Source: Roseomonas aeriglobus (GTDB lineage Bacteria > Pseudomonadota > Alphaproteobacteria > Sphingomonadales > Sphingomonadaceae). From it: 64,000 nucleotides of DNA. The number at the start of each line of letters is the position of its first letter. Position 1 is the first letter of the stretch. Position numbers and translations under genes: made by a program. Shown piece after piece: positions 10,115-18,973 of the stretch. Where the stretch lies: contig JAFHKN010000002.1 of assembly GCA_016937575.1 (NCBI GenBank), forward strand, positions 372,001 through 436,000, read 5' to 3'. The notes beneath the pieces are model-generated. The model saw nothing but the letters and a program-made list of their open reading frames with translations. It did not search any database and had not been told where the DNA came from.

Positions 10115-10858
10115 CCCCCAATCCCCCGCCGCCGCCATCCACACGCTGACCGCCGCCGCCGCCGCGGTATCCGCGCGCAGGATTCTCGGCCCCAGCGACA
10201 CGCCGACCGCCGCCGGCAGCGCCCGGATCGCGTCGCGCTCTTCGCTGGTGAAACCGCCCTCCGGCCCGATCAGCACGGCCGCCGGCCCGGGCCGCGCGCG
10301 CATGGCGTCGAACGCCGGTTCGCCCCCGGTTTCGTCGGCGAAATAGAGCGTCCGTCCCGCGTCCCAGTCGCGCAGCACCGCGGGCAGCTTCGCAAGCTCG
10401 GCCAGGTCGGGCACCGCGGTGCGCCCACACTGCTCGGCCGCCTCGATCATGTGCGCGCGCAGGCGGTCGAAGTTGACCCGGTCGACGACCGTCCGCCGCG
10501 TCTCCGCCAGCACCAGCCGCGCGACGCCCAGTTCGCACGCCTTTTCCGCCAGCCAGTCGATCCGCCCTTTCTTGAGCGGCGCGGCGACCAGCCACAGGTC
10601 AGGCACCACTTCGGGTTCGCGCAGCCGCTCACGCACGACGAGCGTCAGGTCGCGCTTGCCGACCGCGTCCGCGACCGCCAGCCACTCCCCGCTGACCCCG
10701 TCGAACAGCTTCACCGGATCGCCGACCTTCGTCCGCATCACGGTGCCCAGATAATGCGCCTGCCCCCCCTCGATTCGCAGCGTCGTTCCTTCGGACAGCG
10801 GCGTCTCGACGAACAGGCGCGGGGTCGATTGCGGTGGCCAGGCGGGGGTGGCGATCAT
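10094..10858 (-). CDS. rsmE: 16S rRNA (uracil-1498-N3)-methyltransferase
   Basis: SPOUT-class methyltransferase that modifies U1498 of 16S rRNA. 254 residues from the ATG at 10858 (MIATPAWPPQSTPRLFVE), close to the usual length; an N-terminal PUA-like part (QAHYLGTVMRTKVGD) is followed by the trefoil-knot region with LIGPEGGFTSEERD and LGPRILRADTA. The last seven codons (GSRKLVE) do not resemble a normal RsmE end and come from the low-GC DNA that follows, so an insertion has replaced the native stop. The catalytic part is intact. Confidence 0.92.
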   Translation of the reverse strand: MIATPAWPPQSTPRLFVETPLSEGTTLRIEGGQAHYLGTVMRTKVGDPVKLFDGVSGEWLAVADAVGKRDLTLVVRERLREPEVVPDLWLVAAPLKKGRIDWLAEKACELGVARLVLAETRRTVVDRVNFDRLRAHMIEAAEQCGRTAVPDLAELAKLPAVLRDWDAGRTLYFADETGGEPAFDAMRARPGPAAVLIGPEGGFTSEERDAIRALPAAVGVSLGPRILRADTAAAAAVSVWMAAAGDWGSRKLVE

Positions 10859-10931
10859 GACCGTCAGATGCCGTGCACGGACGCTCAAGTCGAGGGCTGG
10901 CATCGCGCGGACGGCATGATAGCATGACGAC

Positions 10932-11405
10932 ATGCTGACGATCCTCGCTCTCGCCGCCGCTTCGGCCGTGCAGGCCGCCCCATCGGACCGCCCGACCTGG
11001 GCGACGCTGAGATATAGCGAAGCCCTGCGGAGGGGCGAGTTTGTCTACGGTTTCGGCAACTCATCGGAGCGGACACCGCAAGCGGCATGGGTTCGCCGCA
11101 CACGCATCGTGGACGGCGTGCAGACAGTCGATTGGGCGGACGGGAAACGCTGTCCCGGCGTCGGGCGCGTGGTGCAGGCGCTTGCGGACCTTCCGCCGGT
11201 GAAACCGCGACTGCCGTTTGGCGAGAGCGACGGCGAGATCATAACCGATGGGATCGGCGTTACGCTTGATGTCGAATCCAGCTATGGGTCTTTCTATGGC
11301 ACCCGACTGACGATCATCACGAACGTCGGCACGCCGCTCGCCGACTTTGCCGCCACGCTGCGCCGGGAACTCGAACCCTGCTGGAGCACAACCCCGCCCG
11401 CCTGA
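10932..11405 (+). CDS. Hypothetical exported protein
   Basis: 157 residues with a short signal peptide (MLTILALAAASAVQA, cleavage likely after Ala15). The mature protein has two cysteines far apart (KRCPG and EPCWS) that could form a disulfide in the periplasm. No family recognised. It is divergent from rsmE, with 73 bp between the two starts, and converges with the DUF2147 gene. Confidence 0.65.
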   Translation: MLTILALAAASAVQAAPSDRPTWATLRYSEALRRGEFVYGFGNSSERTPQAAWVRRTRIVDGVQTVDWADGKRCPGVGRVVQALADLPPVKPRLPFGESDGEIITDGIGVTLDVESSYGSFYGTRLTIITNVGTPLADFAATLRRELEPCWSTTPPA

Positions 11406-11408
11406 CGA

Positions 11409-11819
11409 TCACTTCTTGCCGGCGACGCGCGTCCACACCTGCTGCTTGCACCCCAGCCGCCCGAACAGGCAACCTTCCCCGACCAGCGTGTTGGCGCCCT
11501 GCAGCGTGATCGTGCCGGAGAAGCTGCGGTCGAGGTCGGGAACGTACACTTCACCCTCCCACACCCCGTCCGCCCCTTGTTCGAAATTGCGGAACAGCTG
11601 CGCACCGACCAGCCGGCCGCCGCGCTCGGCGACATCGGCCTTGGCCTTGGCATTCGCCCAGACGACCGTCCCGCACATCGCCCCGCGACCGCACGGTGCG
11701 GTACGGATGTGGACGCTGTTCGCGGCATTCCTCCAAACGCCTTGCCACTTCGGCGGCGGGGCGGAGGCGGCGGGCGCGGCGATCAGGGCGGCGGCGATAG
11801 CGGCAAGGGCGATACGCAT
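11409..11819 (-). CDS. DUF2147 family exported protein
   Basis: 136 residues beginning with a signal peptide (MRIALAAIAAALIAAPAASA). The mature protein shows the DUF2147 pattern: GVWRNAANSVHIRTAPCG near the start, CGTVVWANAKA, and a C-terminal lipocalin-like strand set. The ATG at 11819 is chosen because the signal peptide begins there. DUF2147 proteins are secreted and poorly characterised. Confidence 0.8.
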   Translation of the reverse strand: MRIALAAIAAALIAAPAASAPPPKWQGVWRNAANSVHIRTAPCGRGAMCGTVVWANAKAKADVAERGGRLVGAQLFRNFEQGADGVWEGEVYVPDLDRSFSGTITLQGANTLVGEGCLFGRLGCKQQVWTRVAGKK

Positions 11820-11856
11820 GGGGCGGACTTTCCAAACGACAGACGTGCCGGCCTGT

Positions 11857-12351
11857 TTACCCGGCGCGCTTGAACAAGGCCTGTCCGACGCGAGAGTTCC
11901 GTATCGCCTGTTCGTCGCATCCGCTGAGCGCACGGTAGCGGCCGCCGGCCACCCGGTGGAGGAACAGGATTGTCCGCCGGTGCGATCGGATCGTGATGTC
12001 GCAGCTGTTATCCAGGACGACGCAGCCGCTCCGTTCGACACGGGTTTCCCGGCCGATCAGGGTCGGCGCAAAGCCCGTACGCCCTTTCAGGATGCGGTGC
12101 ACCGTGATCGCCCGGTCCGCGGAGATCGCTTGTCCGAAGCCGAACAACCGCGGACTGCCGCAGGCGGTCCGGTGCCACCAGGACACGTCGCCGACGGTCG
12201 CGTCGACGATCAGGTCGGCCGCACCAAAGGCTCTCGCGCCCTGTGCATCGATGTCGGCCTGGGTCTGGCCGATCGCACACAGGCAGGCTTCGGCGGCCGG
12301 CGCAGCGATGCAGCCGATAGCGGCAATGATCGTGACGAACGGGCGCGACAT
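11857..12351 (-). CDS. Hypothetical cysteine-containing exported protein
   Basis: 164 residues with a signal peptide ending near AAPAAEA, directly followed by CLCAIG, so mature secretion with disulfides is likely. Other cysteines fall in HRTACGSP, SGCVVLDNSCD and LSGCDEQ, giving seven in the mature part. The layout vaguely recalls small TIMP/NTR-like secreted domains that begin with a Cys-x-Cys, but I cannot confirm this. It reads in the same direction as the DUF2147 gene, 37 bp upstream of it. Confidence 0.6.
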   Translation of the reverse strand: MSRPFVTIIAAIGCIAAPAAEACLCAIGQTQADIDAQGARAFGAADLIVDATVGDVSWWHRTACGSPRLFGFGQAISADRAITVHRILKGRTGFAPTLIGRETRVERSGCVVLDNSCDITIRSHRRTILFLHRVAGGRYRALSGCDEQAIRNSRVGQALFKRAG

Positions 12352-12514
12352 GGTGTGAAGCTAACCGGAACCTGCACCGTGGCAAGCGGCGCCACGAACC
12401 ATTTTCCTACATCGCCGCAATCTGCCACAGATCGGGCATGGCCTGTCATCCGACTCCCTTGTGGCACCGATCGATAGGCGCGCCACACGTCTCAACTTTC
12501 TCAACTTACGCGCG

Positions 12515-13426
12515 ATGACCAGCGCCCAGATCGTCCCCGATACCGAACACCGCGGGCTGGTCGGTCGCCTCCCGCCGCGGTTGCGCGCCTATGCGCTGCT
12601 CGCCCGGTTCGACCGGCCGATCGGCTGGTGGTTGCTGTTCTGGCCCGGTGCCTGGGCGGTCCTGCTTGCCGGGGGCTTGCAGACGCGCTGGCCCCTGATC
12701 CTCTGGTTCCTGCTCGGCAGCATCGCGATGCGCGGGGCAGGGTGCGTCTATAACGATATCGTGGACCGCGATCTCGACCGACAGGTGGCCCGGACCGCCA
12801 GCCGGCCGGTGGCGAGCGGAGCGGTGTCGGTGAAGGCGGCATGGGTCTGGTTGGTGGCGCTCAGCCTCGTCGGGTTGGTCGTTCTGCTTCAACTGCACCT
12901 GCCCGCTGCGATCGTCGCGCTGGCCAGCCTTGCCCTTGTCGCCGCCTATCCCTTCATGAAGCGGATCACCTGGTGGCCGCAGGCGTGGCTGGGGATGGTG
13001 TTCAGCTGGGCGGCGCTGGTCGGCTGGGTCGAGGTGACCGGTACCTTGAGCCTGGCGGGCGCGCTGCTCTACGCCGGGTCGATCGCCTGGGTGATCGGCT
13101 ACGACACCATCTATGCGCTGCAGGATATCGAGGACGATGCGATGGTCGGCGTCCGATCCTCGGCGCGGGCGATGGGCCCGCGGGTGCGGGGCGGAGTGGC
13201 GGGTTTCTACGCCGCCGCCATCGCGCTGTGGGCCGGTGCGGTGTGGGTCGTGCGGCCCGACCCGCTGGCTTTTGTCGCATTGATCCCGATCGCGGCGCAT
13301 CTCGGTTGGCAGGTCGCGACCCTGAAGCCGGAGGATGGAACGAATGCGCTCGGCCGCTTTCGGTCGAACCGCAATGCCGGGCTGTTGATGGCACTGGCGT
13401 GCGCATCCGTCGGCACGGTGCTTTGA
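12515..13426 (+). CDS. ubiA: 4-hydroxybenzoate polyprenyltransferase
   Basis: Membrane prenyltransferase of ubiquinone synthesis that attaches the polyprenyl chain to 4-hydroxybenzoate. 303 residues from the ATG at 12515; about eight to nine membrane segments. The two magnesium-diphosphate motifs are present: YNDIVDRDLDRQ (Asn80, Asp81, Asp84, Asp88) and YALQDIEDD near 200. The upstream in-frame extension lacks a plausible ribosome site. It is followed at 31 bp by pmbA in the same direction. Confidence 0.93.
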   Translation: MTSAQIVPDTEHRGLVGRLPPRLRAYALLARFDRPIGWWLLFWPGAWAVLLAGGLQTRWPLILWFLLGSIAMRGAGCVYNDIVDRDLDRQVARTASRPVASGAVSVKAAWVWLVALSLVGLVVLLQLHLPAAIVALASLALVAAYPFMKRITWWPQAWLGMVFSWAALVGWVEVTGTLSLAGALLYAGSIAWVIGYDTIYALQDIEDDAMVGVRSSARAMGPRVRGGVAGFYAAAIALWAGAVWVVRPDPLAFVALIPIAAHLGWQVATLKPEDGTNALGRFRSNRNAGLLMALACASVGTVL

Positions 13427-13457
13427 CCTTGGCCGGCCGGCTCCCTACCTGCGCTTC

Positions 13458-14804
13458 ATGTTGAGTTCGACCCAAGCCACCGACGTCGCCCACCGCATCG
13501 TCGAGCGTGCCCGCGCAGCCGGCGCCGACGCCGCGGATGCCGTCTTCGTCGCTGACGGATCGACCGCGGTCCAGGTGCGCGACGGCGTGTTGGAGGATGT
13601 CGGCCGGTCGGAAAGCGCCGAGCTGGGCCTGCGCCTGTTCGTCGGCAAGCGGTCGGCGAGCGTCTCGACCTCCGACCTGTCCGACGATGCGCTTTATACG
13701 TTGGTCGACCGCGCGGTCGCGATGGCGCGGCTGGCGCCCGAGGATCCCTGGGCCGGCCTGGCGCCCGCCGAACGGTTGATGAAGGGGACGGCGCCCGATC
13801 TCGATCTCGACGACGGCGGCGATCCGGCGCCCGACACGTTGAAGGCGCGCGCGCTGGCAGTCGAGGAGGCCGCACGCAGCGTCACCGGGGTCGGCAAGAG
13901 CGACGGCGCGAGTGCGTCCGCCTCGCGGGTCGTCATCGGGCTTGCCACCAGCCACGGCTTCGCCGGTGGGTACACGCTCAGCAGCTATGGCCAGTCGGCA
14001 TCGATGCTCGCCGGGCCGACCGGCGCGATGGAGCGCGACTATGCCGCGCACAGCGCCCGCCACCAGAGCCTGCTCGAAACCCCCGAAGCGACCGGGCAAT
14101 TGGCGGGCGAGCGCGCGGCGTCGCGGGTCGGGGCGGGGCGGATTGCCGGCGGCGCGATGCCGGTGGTGTTCGACCGGCGTCTGTCCGGCGGGTTGCTGGG
14201 CGCGTTGCTCGGTGCGATCGCGGGGCCGGCGATCGCGCGGCGCACGAGTTTCCTGCTCGACGCGATGGGCACCCGCATCTTTCCCGCCGGGATCACTATC
14301 GTCGATGACCCCCACCGGCCGCGGGGGCTTCGCTCGCGGCCGTTCGATGGCGAGGGCCTGCCGGTATCGCCGACCGACATCGTCCGCGACGGCATGCTCG
14401 AGACGTGGCTGCTCGACAGCGCATCAGCCCGGCAGTTGGGGCTGGAACCGACCGGCCACGCGACCCGCGGCGTCGGATCGGCGCCCGGCGTCGGGGCGAC
14501 GAACCTCTACATGGCGGCCGGCCATGTGCCGCGCGACACGCTGATCGGGGAGATCGATCGCGGCGTGTTGGTGATCGAGACGATCGGCCACGGCATCAAC
14601 GGCGTGACCGGCGACTATTCGATGGGCGCGGCGGGCTTCCTGATCGAAAACGGCGAAGTGACGCGTCCGGTCAGCGAATTCACCATCGCCGGCAACCTGA
14701 GGGACATGTTTGCTGCGGTCACGCCGGCGAGCGACCTTGAATTCCGTGGCAGCATCAATGCACCGACGCTGCGGATCGACGGCATGACGGTCGCCAGTGC
14801 CTGA
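13458..14804 (+). CDS. pmbA: TldD/PmbA family metallopeptidase subunit
   Basis: 448 residues; PmbA (TldE) partners TldD in a zinc peptidase that processes small peptides. Seen here: the N-terminal ESAELGLRLFVGKRSASVST, the middle PVVFDRRLSGGLLG, and the C-terminal GHGINGVTGDYSMGAAGFLI and FTIAGNLRDMF that mark PmbA-type subunits. The HExxxH motif belongs to TldD and is absent, as expected. Its stop overlaps the GTG start of the next gene by eight bases. Confidence 0.92.
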   Translation: MLSSTQATDVAHRIVERARAAGADAADAVFVADGSTAVQVRDGVLEDVGRSESAELGLRLFVGKRSASVSTSDLSDDALYTLVDRAVAMARLAPEDPWAGLAPAERLMKGTAPDLDLDDGGDPAPDTLKARALAVEEAARSVTGVGKSDGASASASRVVIGLATSHGFAGGYTLSSYGQSASMLAGPTGAMERDYAAHSARHQSLLETPEATGQLAGERAASRVGAGRIAGGAMPVVFDRRLSGGLLGALLGAIAGPAIARRTSFLLDAMGTRIFPAGITIVDDPHRPRGLRSRPFDGEGLPVSPTDIVRDGMLETWLLDSASARQLGLEPTGHATRGVGSAPGVGATNLYMAAGHVPRDTLIGEIDRGVLVIETIGHGINGVTGDYSMGAAGFLIENGEVTRPVSEFTIAGNLRDMFAAVTPASDLEFRGSINAPTLRIDGMTVASA

Positions 14805-15570
14805 CCGGCTCGCCGCTATCGCTGCCGCCGCTCAGGAGGCGGGGGCGCTCGCCATGCGACGCTGGGACGAGGGGTTCGAGACCTGGGACAAGGCGCCCGG
14901 ACACCCGGTTTGCGCCGTCGATCTGGAGGTCGACGCGCTGCTGAAGTCCCGGCTGGCGGCGATCGACCCGGATGCAGCCTGGCTGTCGGAGGAGACGGTC
15001 GACGATCCCGTGCGGCTCGGCAAGCGCCGGCTATGGGTCGTCGACCCGATCGACGGCACCCGCGACTATATCCGCCGCCGCATCGGCTGGTGCGTGTCGG
15101 TCGCGCTGGTCGAGGACGGTCGCCCGGTCGCCGCGGTGCTCGCCGCTCCGGCGCGCGACGAACTGTGGAGCGCGACCGCAGGCGGCGGTGCGACCCGCAA
15201 CGGCACGGGCCTGCGCGTCGCTGAGCGGACCATACTCGCCGGCAGCCGTGCCCCGACCGACAGCCTGCCGCGCGAGGACCGCGACCTGGTCGCCGTCGCC
15301 AAGCCCAATTCGATCGCGCTGCGGATGGCGATGGTCGCCGCGGGCGAGGCCGACCTGCTCGCGACGCTACGCTGGGGCAACGAATGGGACATCGCCGCCG
15401 CCGTCCTGATCGCGCAGGAAGCCGGCGCGACGGTGACCGATGCGTTCGGCGGGCGGCTGGACTTCAACACCACGGGCGCGAAGGCGTTCGGCGTGCTGGC
15501 GACGGCGCCGGGCATCCACGCCGCCGCGGTCGAACGGCTGGCCGAGCGCGCGGCGAAGGCGGCGGGGTAG
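14797..15570 (+). CDS. Inositol monophosphatase / 3'(2'),5'-bisphosphate nucleotidase family
   Basis: 257 residues. Metal-dependent phosphatase with the family motifs WVVDPIDGTRDY (about 79-90) and WGNEWDIAAAVLIAQEAGA (about 196-214). The substrate is uncertain: the family includes CysQ (PAP phosphatase), SuhB and histidinol-phosphatase-like enzymes. The start is GTG, inside the 3' end of pmbA, so translation is likely coupled. No hisN role is implied by neighbours, although a his operon lies 40 kb away. Confidence 0.85.
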   Translation: MPDRLAAIAAAAQEAGALAMRRWDEGFETWDKAPGHPVCAVDLEVDALLKSRLAAIDPDAAWLSEETVDDPVRLGKRRLWVVDPIDGTRDYIRRRIGWCVSVALVEDGRPVAAVLAAPARDELWSATAGGGATRNGTGLRVAERTILAGSRAPTDSLPREDRDLVAVAKPNSIALRMAMVAAGEADLLATLRWGNEWDIAAAVLIAQEAGATVTDAFGGRLDFNTTGAKAFGVLATAPGIHAAAVERLAERAAKAAG

Positions 15571-15576
15571 CGGGCG

Positions 15577-15757
15577 TCAAGGCGTGGGTGTCGGATCCTG
15601 CACGGCGTAGCGGATCGGCACGTTCGGCAGGTAGAGCTTGGGCGGTGCCTGTCCGGCGGTCACCAGCACCTGGTCGACCGGGATCGTATCCTCGCCCTCC
15701 GAAGCGATATACGCCTGGATCAGCCTACGACCTTTCGTCGGCAAATATTTGGTGGGT
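15577..15757 (-). other. Displaced C-terminal coding segment of the ChaN/EreA-like gene
   Basis: Directly after the TAG of the gene at 15725-16837, another minus-strand frame stays open for about 60 codons, beginning TKYLPTKGRRLIQAYIASEG and ending VQDPTPTP then TGA at 15577. Its composition is coding-like, and it would continue the upstream protein smoothly if one base were removed, or two added, in the ACCCACC tract near 15757. I read it as the original C-terminus. Confidence 0.6.
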
Positions 15758-16837
15758 ACCCGCGTCGCCGCCCATCACCCGCATCCACTCCGGGCGGCCA
15801 TCGATCAATTGTAGCGGCGGATGGACGATCTGCAGGTCGTTGACGCTACGATATTCGCCAAGCACCAGCGGCGTCGCTCCATCGAACAACACGACGGGGC
15901 GGTTTTTTACCTTCGACCGGGTGAGCGCGTGCAGCGCGAGATTGCCCGATCCGCTGTCGTTCAGCATCGTCTGCTCAATCGTCAGCGGATCGATCCCCGT
16001 CATAGCCTTGACCCGGCTCGCCATCCAGCGCGTCTGGCCACCGTCACCGTCCGGCACCGGGGCTTCCATCGCGTGGTGGAAGCCGACGTAGAGAAACAGC
16101 TTCGACCTGGGATTCGCCTTCAGCATCCGGACGATCGCGTCCGCCTGATCCTGCTCGCGCTGCGCGATCCGCTCGGCCGGGCTGCCGGCGCGGTCGTGCC
16201 GGGTCGTCTCATAGGCGAATGGTCGATAACCAAGCGCGAGCGACTGGCGGACGAAGTCGGCGAACACCGGGTCACTCGTGTAATAGCCGGTCATCCGGCG
16301 CACGAAGCCGTCGTGTGCCATCCGCGCCCTGTCCGCCTGTGCCCGGTCCGGATCGGGGTCGTGGCTGAAAGTTTCGGCGCCCAGCAGATCATAACCCAGA
16401 GGGCGGAGCGCGCGGGCAACCTCCAGAGCGAAGGCGCGGTCGCGTGGGGACGCGTGATCCTCGTTCAGGATGACGATCCGGGTTGCCTTCGCCCGCTCGG
16501 CGATGGTCGCGATGGCGTCGCGCGGTGTTGCGGTGGCGATTCGGGCGACGCCGGGGTCGTCCTGGTCGACGGGGGACAAGCTGACGCCCGGTGGGGCAAC
16601 CGCGGGGGCGGGGGTGTTGGTCAGCACGCCCTGCAGTTCCGCCCAGCGATCATAGGCCGATCCGGGTTTCGGCTTGCCCTGCGCGTCGAAGGCCAGGACG
16701 CGCAACAGCGCATCCGCCTCCATCAACCGGCCGCTCGCGCGGGCGTTCATGGCATCGAGCTCGCGCTTGTCGATCTGCTGCGCCCCGCTCGGCGCGGCCA
16801 GTGCGAAACAGGCTGCTGCCATCATCCACCGCGACAT
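15725..16837 (-). CDS. ChaN/erythromycin-esterase-like exported protein, probably frameshifted
   Basis: 370 residues from the ATG at 16837, chosen because the signal peptide (MSRWMMAAACFALAAPSGAQ) begins there and GGGGAAAAG precedes it. The mature domain has TRIVILNEDHASPRDRAF, YDLLGAETFSHDPD and FLYVGFHHAMEAP, the Glu/His-containing motifs of the ChaN/EreA fold. Substrate unknown. The final residues (HQIFADERS) look out of frame; a coding-like continuation of about 60 residues exists in the next frame down to 15577, giving an original length near 420. Confidence 0.75.
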   Translation of the reverse strand: MSRWMMAAACFALAAPSGAQQIDKRELDAMNARASGRLMEADALLRVLAFDAQGKPKPGSAYDRWAELQGVLTNTPAPAVAPPGVSLSPVDQDDPGVARIATATPRDAIATIAERAKATRIVILNEDHASPRDRAFALEVARALRPLGYDLLGAETFSHDPDPDRAQADRARMAHDGFVRRMTGYYTSDPVFADFVRQSLALGYRPFAYETTRHDRAGSPAERIAQREQDQADAIVRMLKANPRSKLFLYVGFHHAMEAPVPDGDGGQTRWMASRVKAMTGIDPLTIEQTMLNDSGSGNLALHALTRSKVKNRPVVLFDGATPLVLGEYRSVNDLQIVHPPLQLIDGRPEWMRVMGGDAGTHQIFADERS

Positions 16838-16947
16838 GTCTTTTCCCCATCGACCTCGTTGGGTCGATTCATCACCTCGCGAGGAGCAGGTGGTCAAGCG
16901 TACTGATGTGGATCAGCAGTATTGCGCGATTGTCCGCGCGAACGGGC

Positions 16948-17655
16948 TCACCCCTCCAGCCCATCCTCGCGGTAACGGATCTGCAAATACCGCTCGCGCG
17001 TCGACAGCCGGTCGAGGTCGCCCTGTGCCAGGCTCGCCGACATCTCGCCGATTTCTTCCTCGATCAGCTTCAAGCCGTCGGCCAGCTGCTGATCCGGCGT
17101 ACGACCGTTGCGCGGCACGCGGCGTAGCGGTTCGGGGACGGCGGTGTACCCCTTGACCAATTCGGGCAGCTGCTCGCCGATCAACTTGCGCAGCTCGACC
17201 GCGACCGGTGCGCCGTCATCGAGCGCGGTCAGTTGGGGCCCCAGCGAATCGAGCCGGACGCCGATCGCGTCGACCAGCGTCTGGGCGGGCGCGGGCAGGG
17301 CAGGGCGCTGACGGTCGAGCCAGGCTTCGGTTTGCAGGGGCAGGGTGCGCAAAGGCGCGGACGGCAGCATTTCTGCCTTTACCTCGGGCGCGCCGGGAGC
17401 GAACGCCAGCACCACCGTCGCGGCGATCAATAGCGCCATTACCGCCAGCGCGCCGAACATGCCGAGCGGAATGAAGAAGCCGACGACCGTCGCCGCAACC
17501 AGGATCAACGCATCGACGATCGCGATCCGCGCGATCCGCTTGCCGATCTCGCTCTGTCGGGCCTTGCGCGACCGCACCGACGCGCCCCGCGAGTTGCTGC
17601 GCGTACGGTCGATCACTTCGGACGAGCGGGCGATTAGGTCGTCGACCTCGGACAT
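16948..17655 (-). CDS. Membrane protein linked to TelA
   Basis: 235 residues: a basic N-terminal cytoplasmic part (to about 45), two adjacent membrane helices (about 47-88, ALILVAATVVGFFIPLGMFG and ALLIAATVVLAFAPG), then a long helical cytoplasmic domain ending in GDLDRLSTRERYLQIRYRED. It starts five bases after the TelA stop, so the two are co-transcribed. In other bacteria TelA/KlaA proteins neighbour XpaC-like membrane proteins; this may be the equivalent here. Confidence 0.7.
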   Translation of the reverse strand: MSEVDDLIARSSEVIDRTRSNSRGASVRSRKARQSEIGKRIARIAIVDALILVAATVVGFFIPLGMFGALAVMALLIAATVVLAFAPGAPEVKAEMLPSAPLRTLPLQTEAWLDRQRPALPAPAQTLVDAIGVRLDSLGPQLTALDDGAPVAVELRKLIGEQLPELVKGYTAVPEPLRRVPRNGRTPDQQLADGLKLIEEEIGEMSASLAQGDLDRLSTRERYLQIRYREDGLEG

Positions 17656-17659
17656 ACGC

Positions 17660-18874
17660 TCAGAGCGATTCGAGCTTGAACTGATCGGTCGCCGGGCCCG
17701 ACAGCTTGGCCTGCGCCTGCCCCTCGGCGCGCGCGATATAGCCCTTCGACTTCTCGACTTCGTTCGACAGCGTGTTGACCGTCGTCTTCATGCTGTCGAG
17801 CGCCTTCAGCTTGAACACGTCGATCGCGTCCATCGTGTCGTAGATGTTCTGGAACGCGCGCTGCAGCGTCTCGATGGGGATGGTCGAGGCGGCGGCCTGT
17901 TCGTGGATCTGCGCGGTCTGCGACTTCAGCAGCTTACCCGTAGAATCGATGATGTTCGCGGTCGTGGTGTTGAGCGCGGTGATCTGTTCGAGCACCAGCT
18001 TCTGATTGGTCAGGGCCTGCGCGACAGTAACTGCGGTACGCAGTGCCGCGACCGTCGTCGTGCTGGCGCGATCGACGCCCTTCACCAGTTCGACATTGTT
18101 CTTCTTGACCAGATCGAGCGCGAGGTAGCCCTGCACGGTCACCGCCATTTGCGTCAGCAGGTCCTGCGTGCGCTGGCGGGTGTAGAACAGCGCCGTCTCG
18201 CGGATCGCCTTTGCCTTGGCGGGGTCGGTGTGATCGAGCTCGTTCGCCTTGTCCTCGAGCGCCTGGTCCATCGTCTTCGACAGATGGATCATCTGTTCCA
18301 GGCGCCCCATGGCGTTCCACAGATTCTGCCGCTCGACGTCGATCGCGGCATTGTCCATAAGCAGCTCGTCCTTGCCGCTCGCCAGGCTCTTCAGGATCGT
18401 CGAGATATGCGTCTGCGACGATTTATAGCCGTCGAAATAGTCGCGCATCTTGTTGCCGAACGGGATGATGCCGAACAGCTTCTTCGACGTCATCAGATTG
18501 CCCTGCTTGCCAGGATCGAGGTCCTCGATCGTCCGGCGCAGTGCGGCAAGATCGGCGCCGACGCCACTGTCCTTGTCCATCGCCTTGACGGGTCGGTCGA
18601 GGAAACGGTTCGACTGGCCGGCCGCCTCGCGGATTTCCTTCGCACCCATCGCGGTGATCGCATCGACGCGCTTGCCGAATTCGGGAGAATTGACGTCCTG
18701 CGCGACCAGGTCGGTGACGAAGCTGTCGACGCGCTCCTCCAGCTTCGACTTGGTGCCGGCATCGACCGGAACCAGCCCCGCGGCCTTTTCCGCCTGCACG
18801 GTCGGCACCGGATCGGGCGGGGTCAGCGTCAGCGTCGGTTCGGCAGTCTTGGTCTCGGTCGCAGTCGTCGCCAT
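17660..18874 (-). CDS. Toxic anion resistance protein, TelA/KlaA family
   Basis: 404 residues, mostly long helices; FGNKMRDYFDGYKSSQTHI and LIKSLASGKDELLMDNAAI-like segments mark the TelA family, first linked to tellurite resistance and now generally seen as an envelope-stress helper. Three ATG codons occur in tandem (18880, 18877, 18874); GGAG just before the first favours the third. It is followed at once by its membrane partner. Confidence 0.85.
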   Translation of the reverse strand: MATTATETKTAEPTLTLTPPDPVPTVQAEKAAGLVPVDAGTKSKLEERVDSFVTDLVAQDVNSPEFGKRVDAITAMGAKEIREAAGQSNRFLDRPVKAMDKDSGVGADLAALRRTIEDLDPGKQGNLMTSKKLFGIIPFGNKMRDYFDGYKSSQTHISTILKSLASGKDELLMDNAAIDVERQNLWNAMGRLEQMIHLSKTMDQALEDKANELDHTDPAKAKAIRETALFYTRQRTQDLLTQMAVTVQGYLALDLVKKNNVELVKGVDRASTTTVAALRTAVTVAQALTNQKLVLEQITALNTTTANIIDSTGKLLKSQTAQIHEQAAASTIPIETLQRAFQNIYDTMDAIDVFKLKALDSMKTTVNTLSNEVEKSKGYIARAEGQAQAKLSGPATDQFKLESL

Positions 18875-18973
18875 CATCATCTCCAACGGGGGCGGCCCGG
18901 TAGGGTCATTTCTGGCCCGACCCGCCGCCGCCTGCAACTGTGATATAAGAATAATACACGGAAGCGCCAATCC

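Noticed and set aside
17345..18943. 532-codon plus-strand ORF across the TelA region
   Set aside because: Arg/Leu/Asp-rich antisense shadow of the TelA operon; both minus-strand genes there have clear family features.
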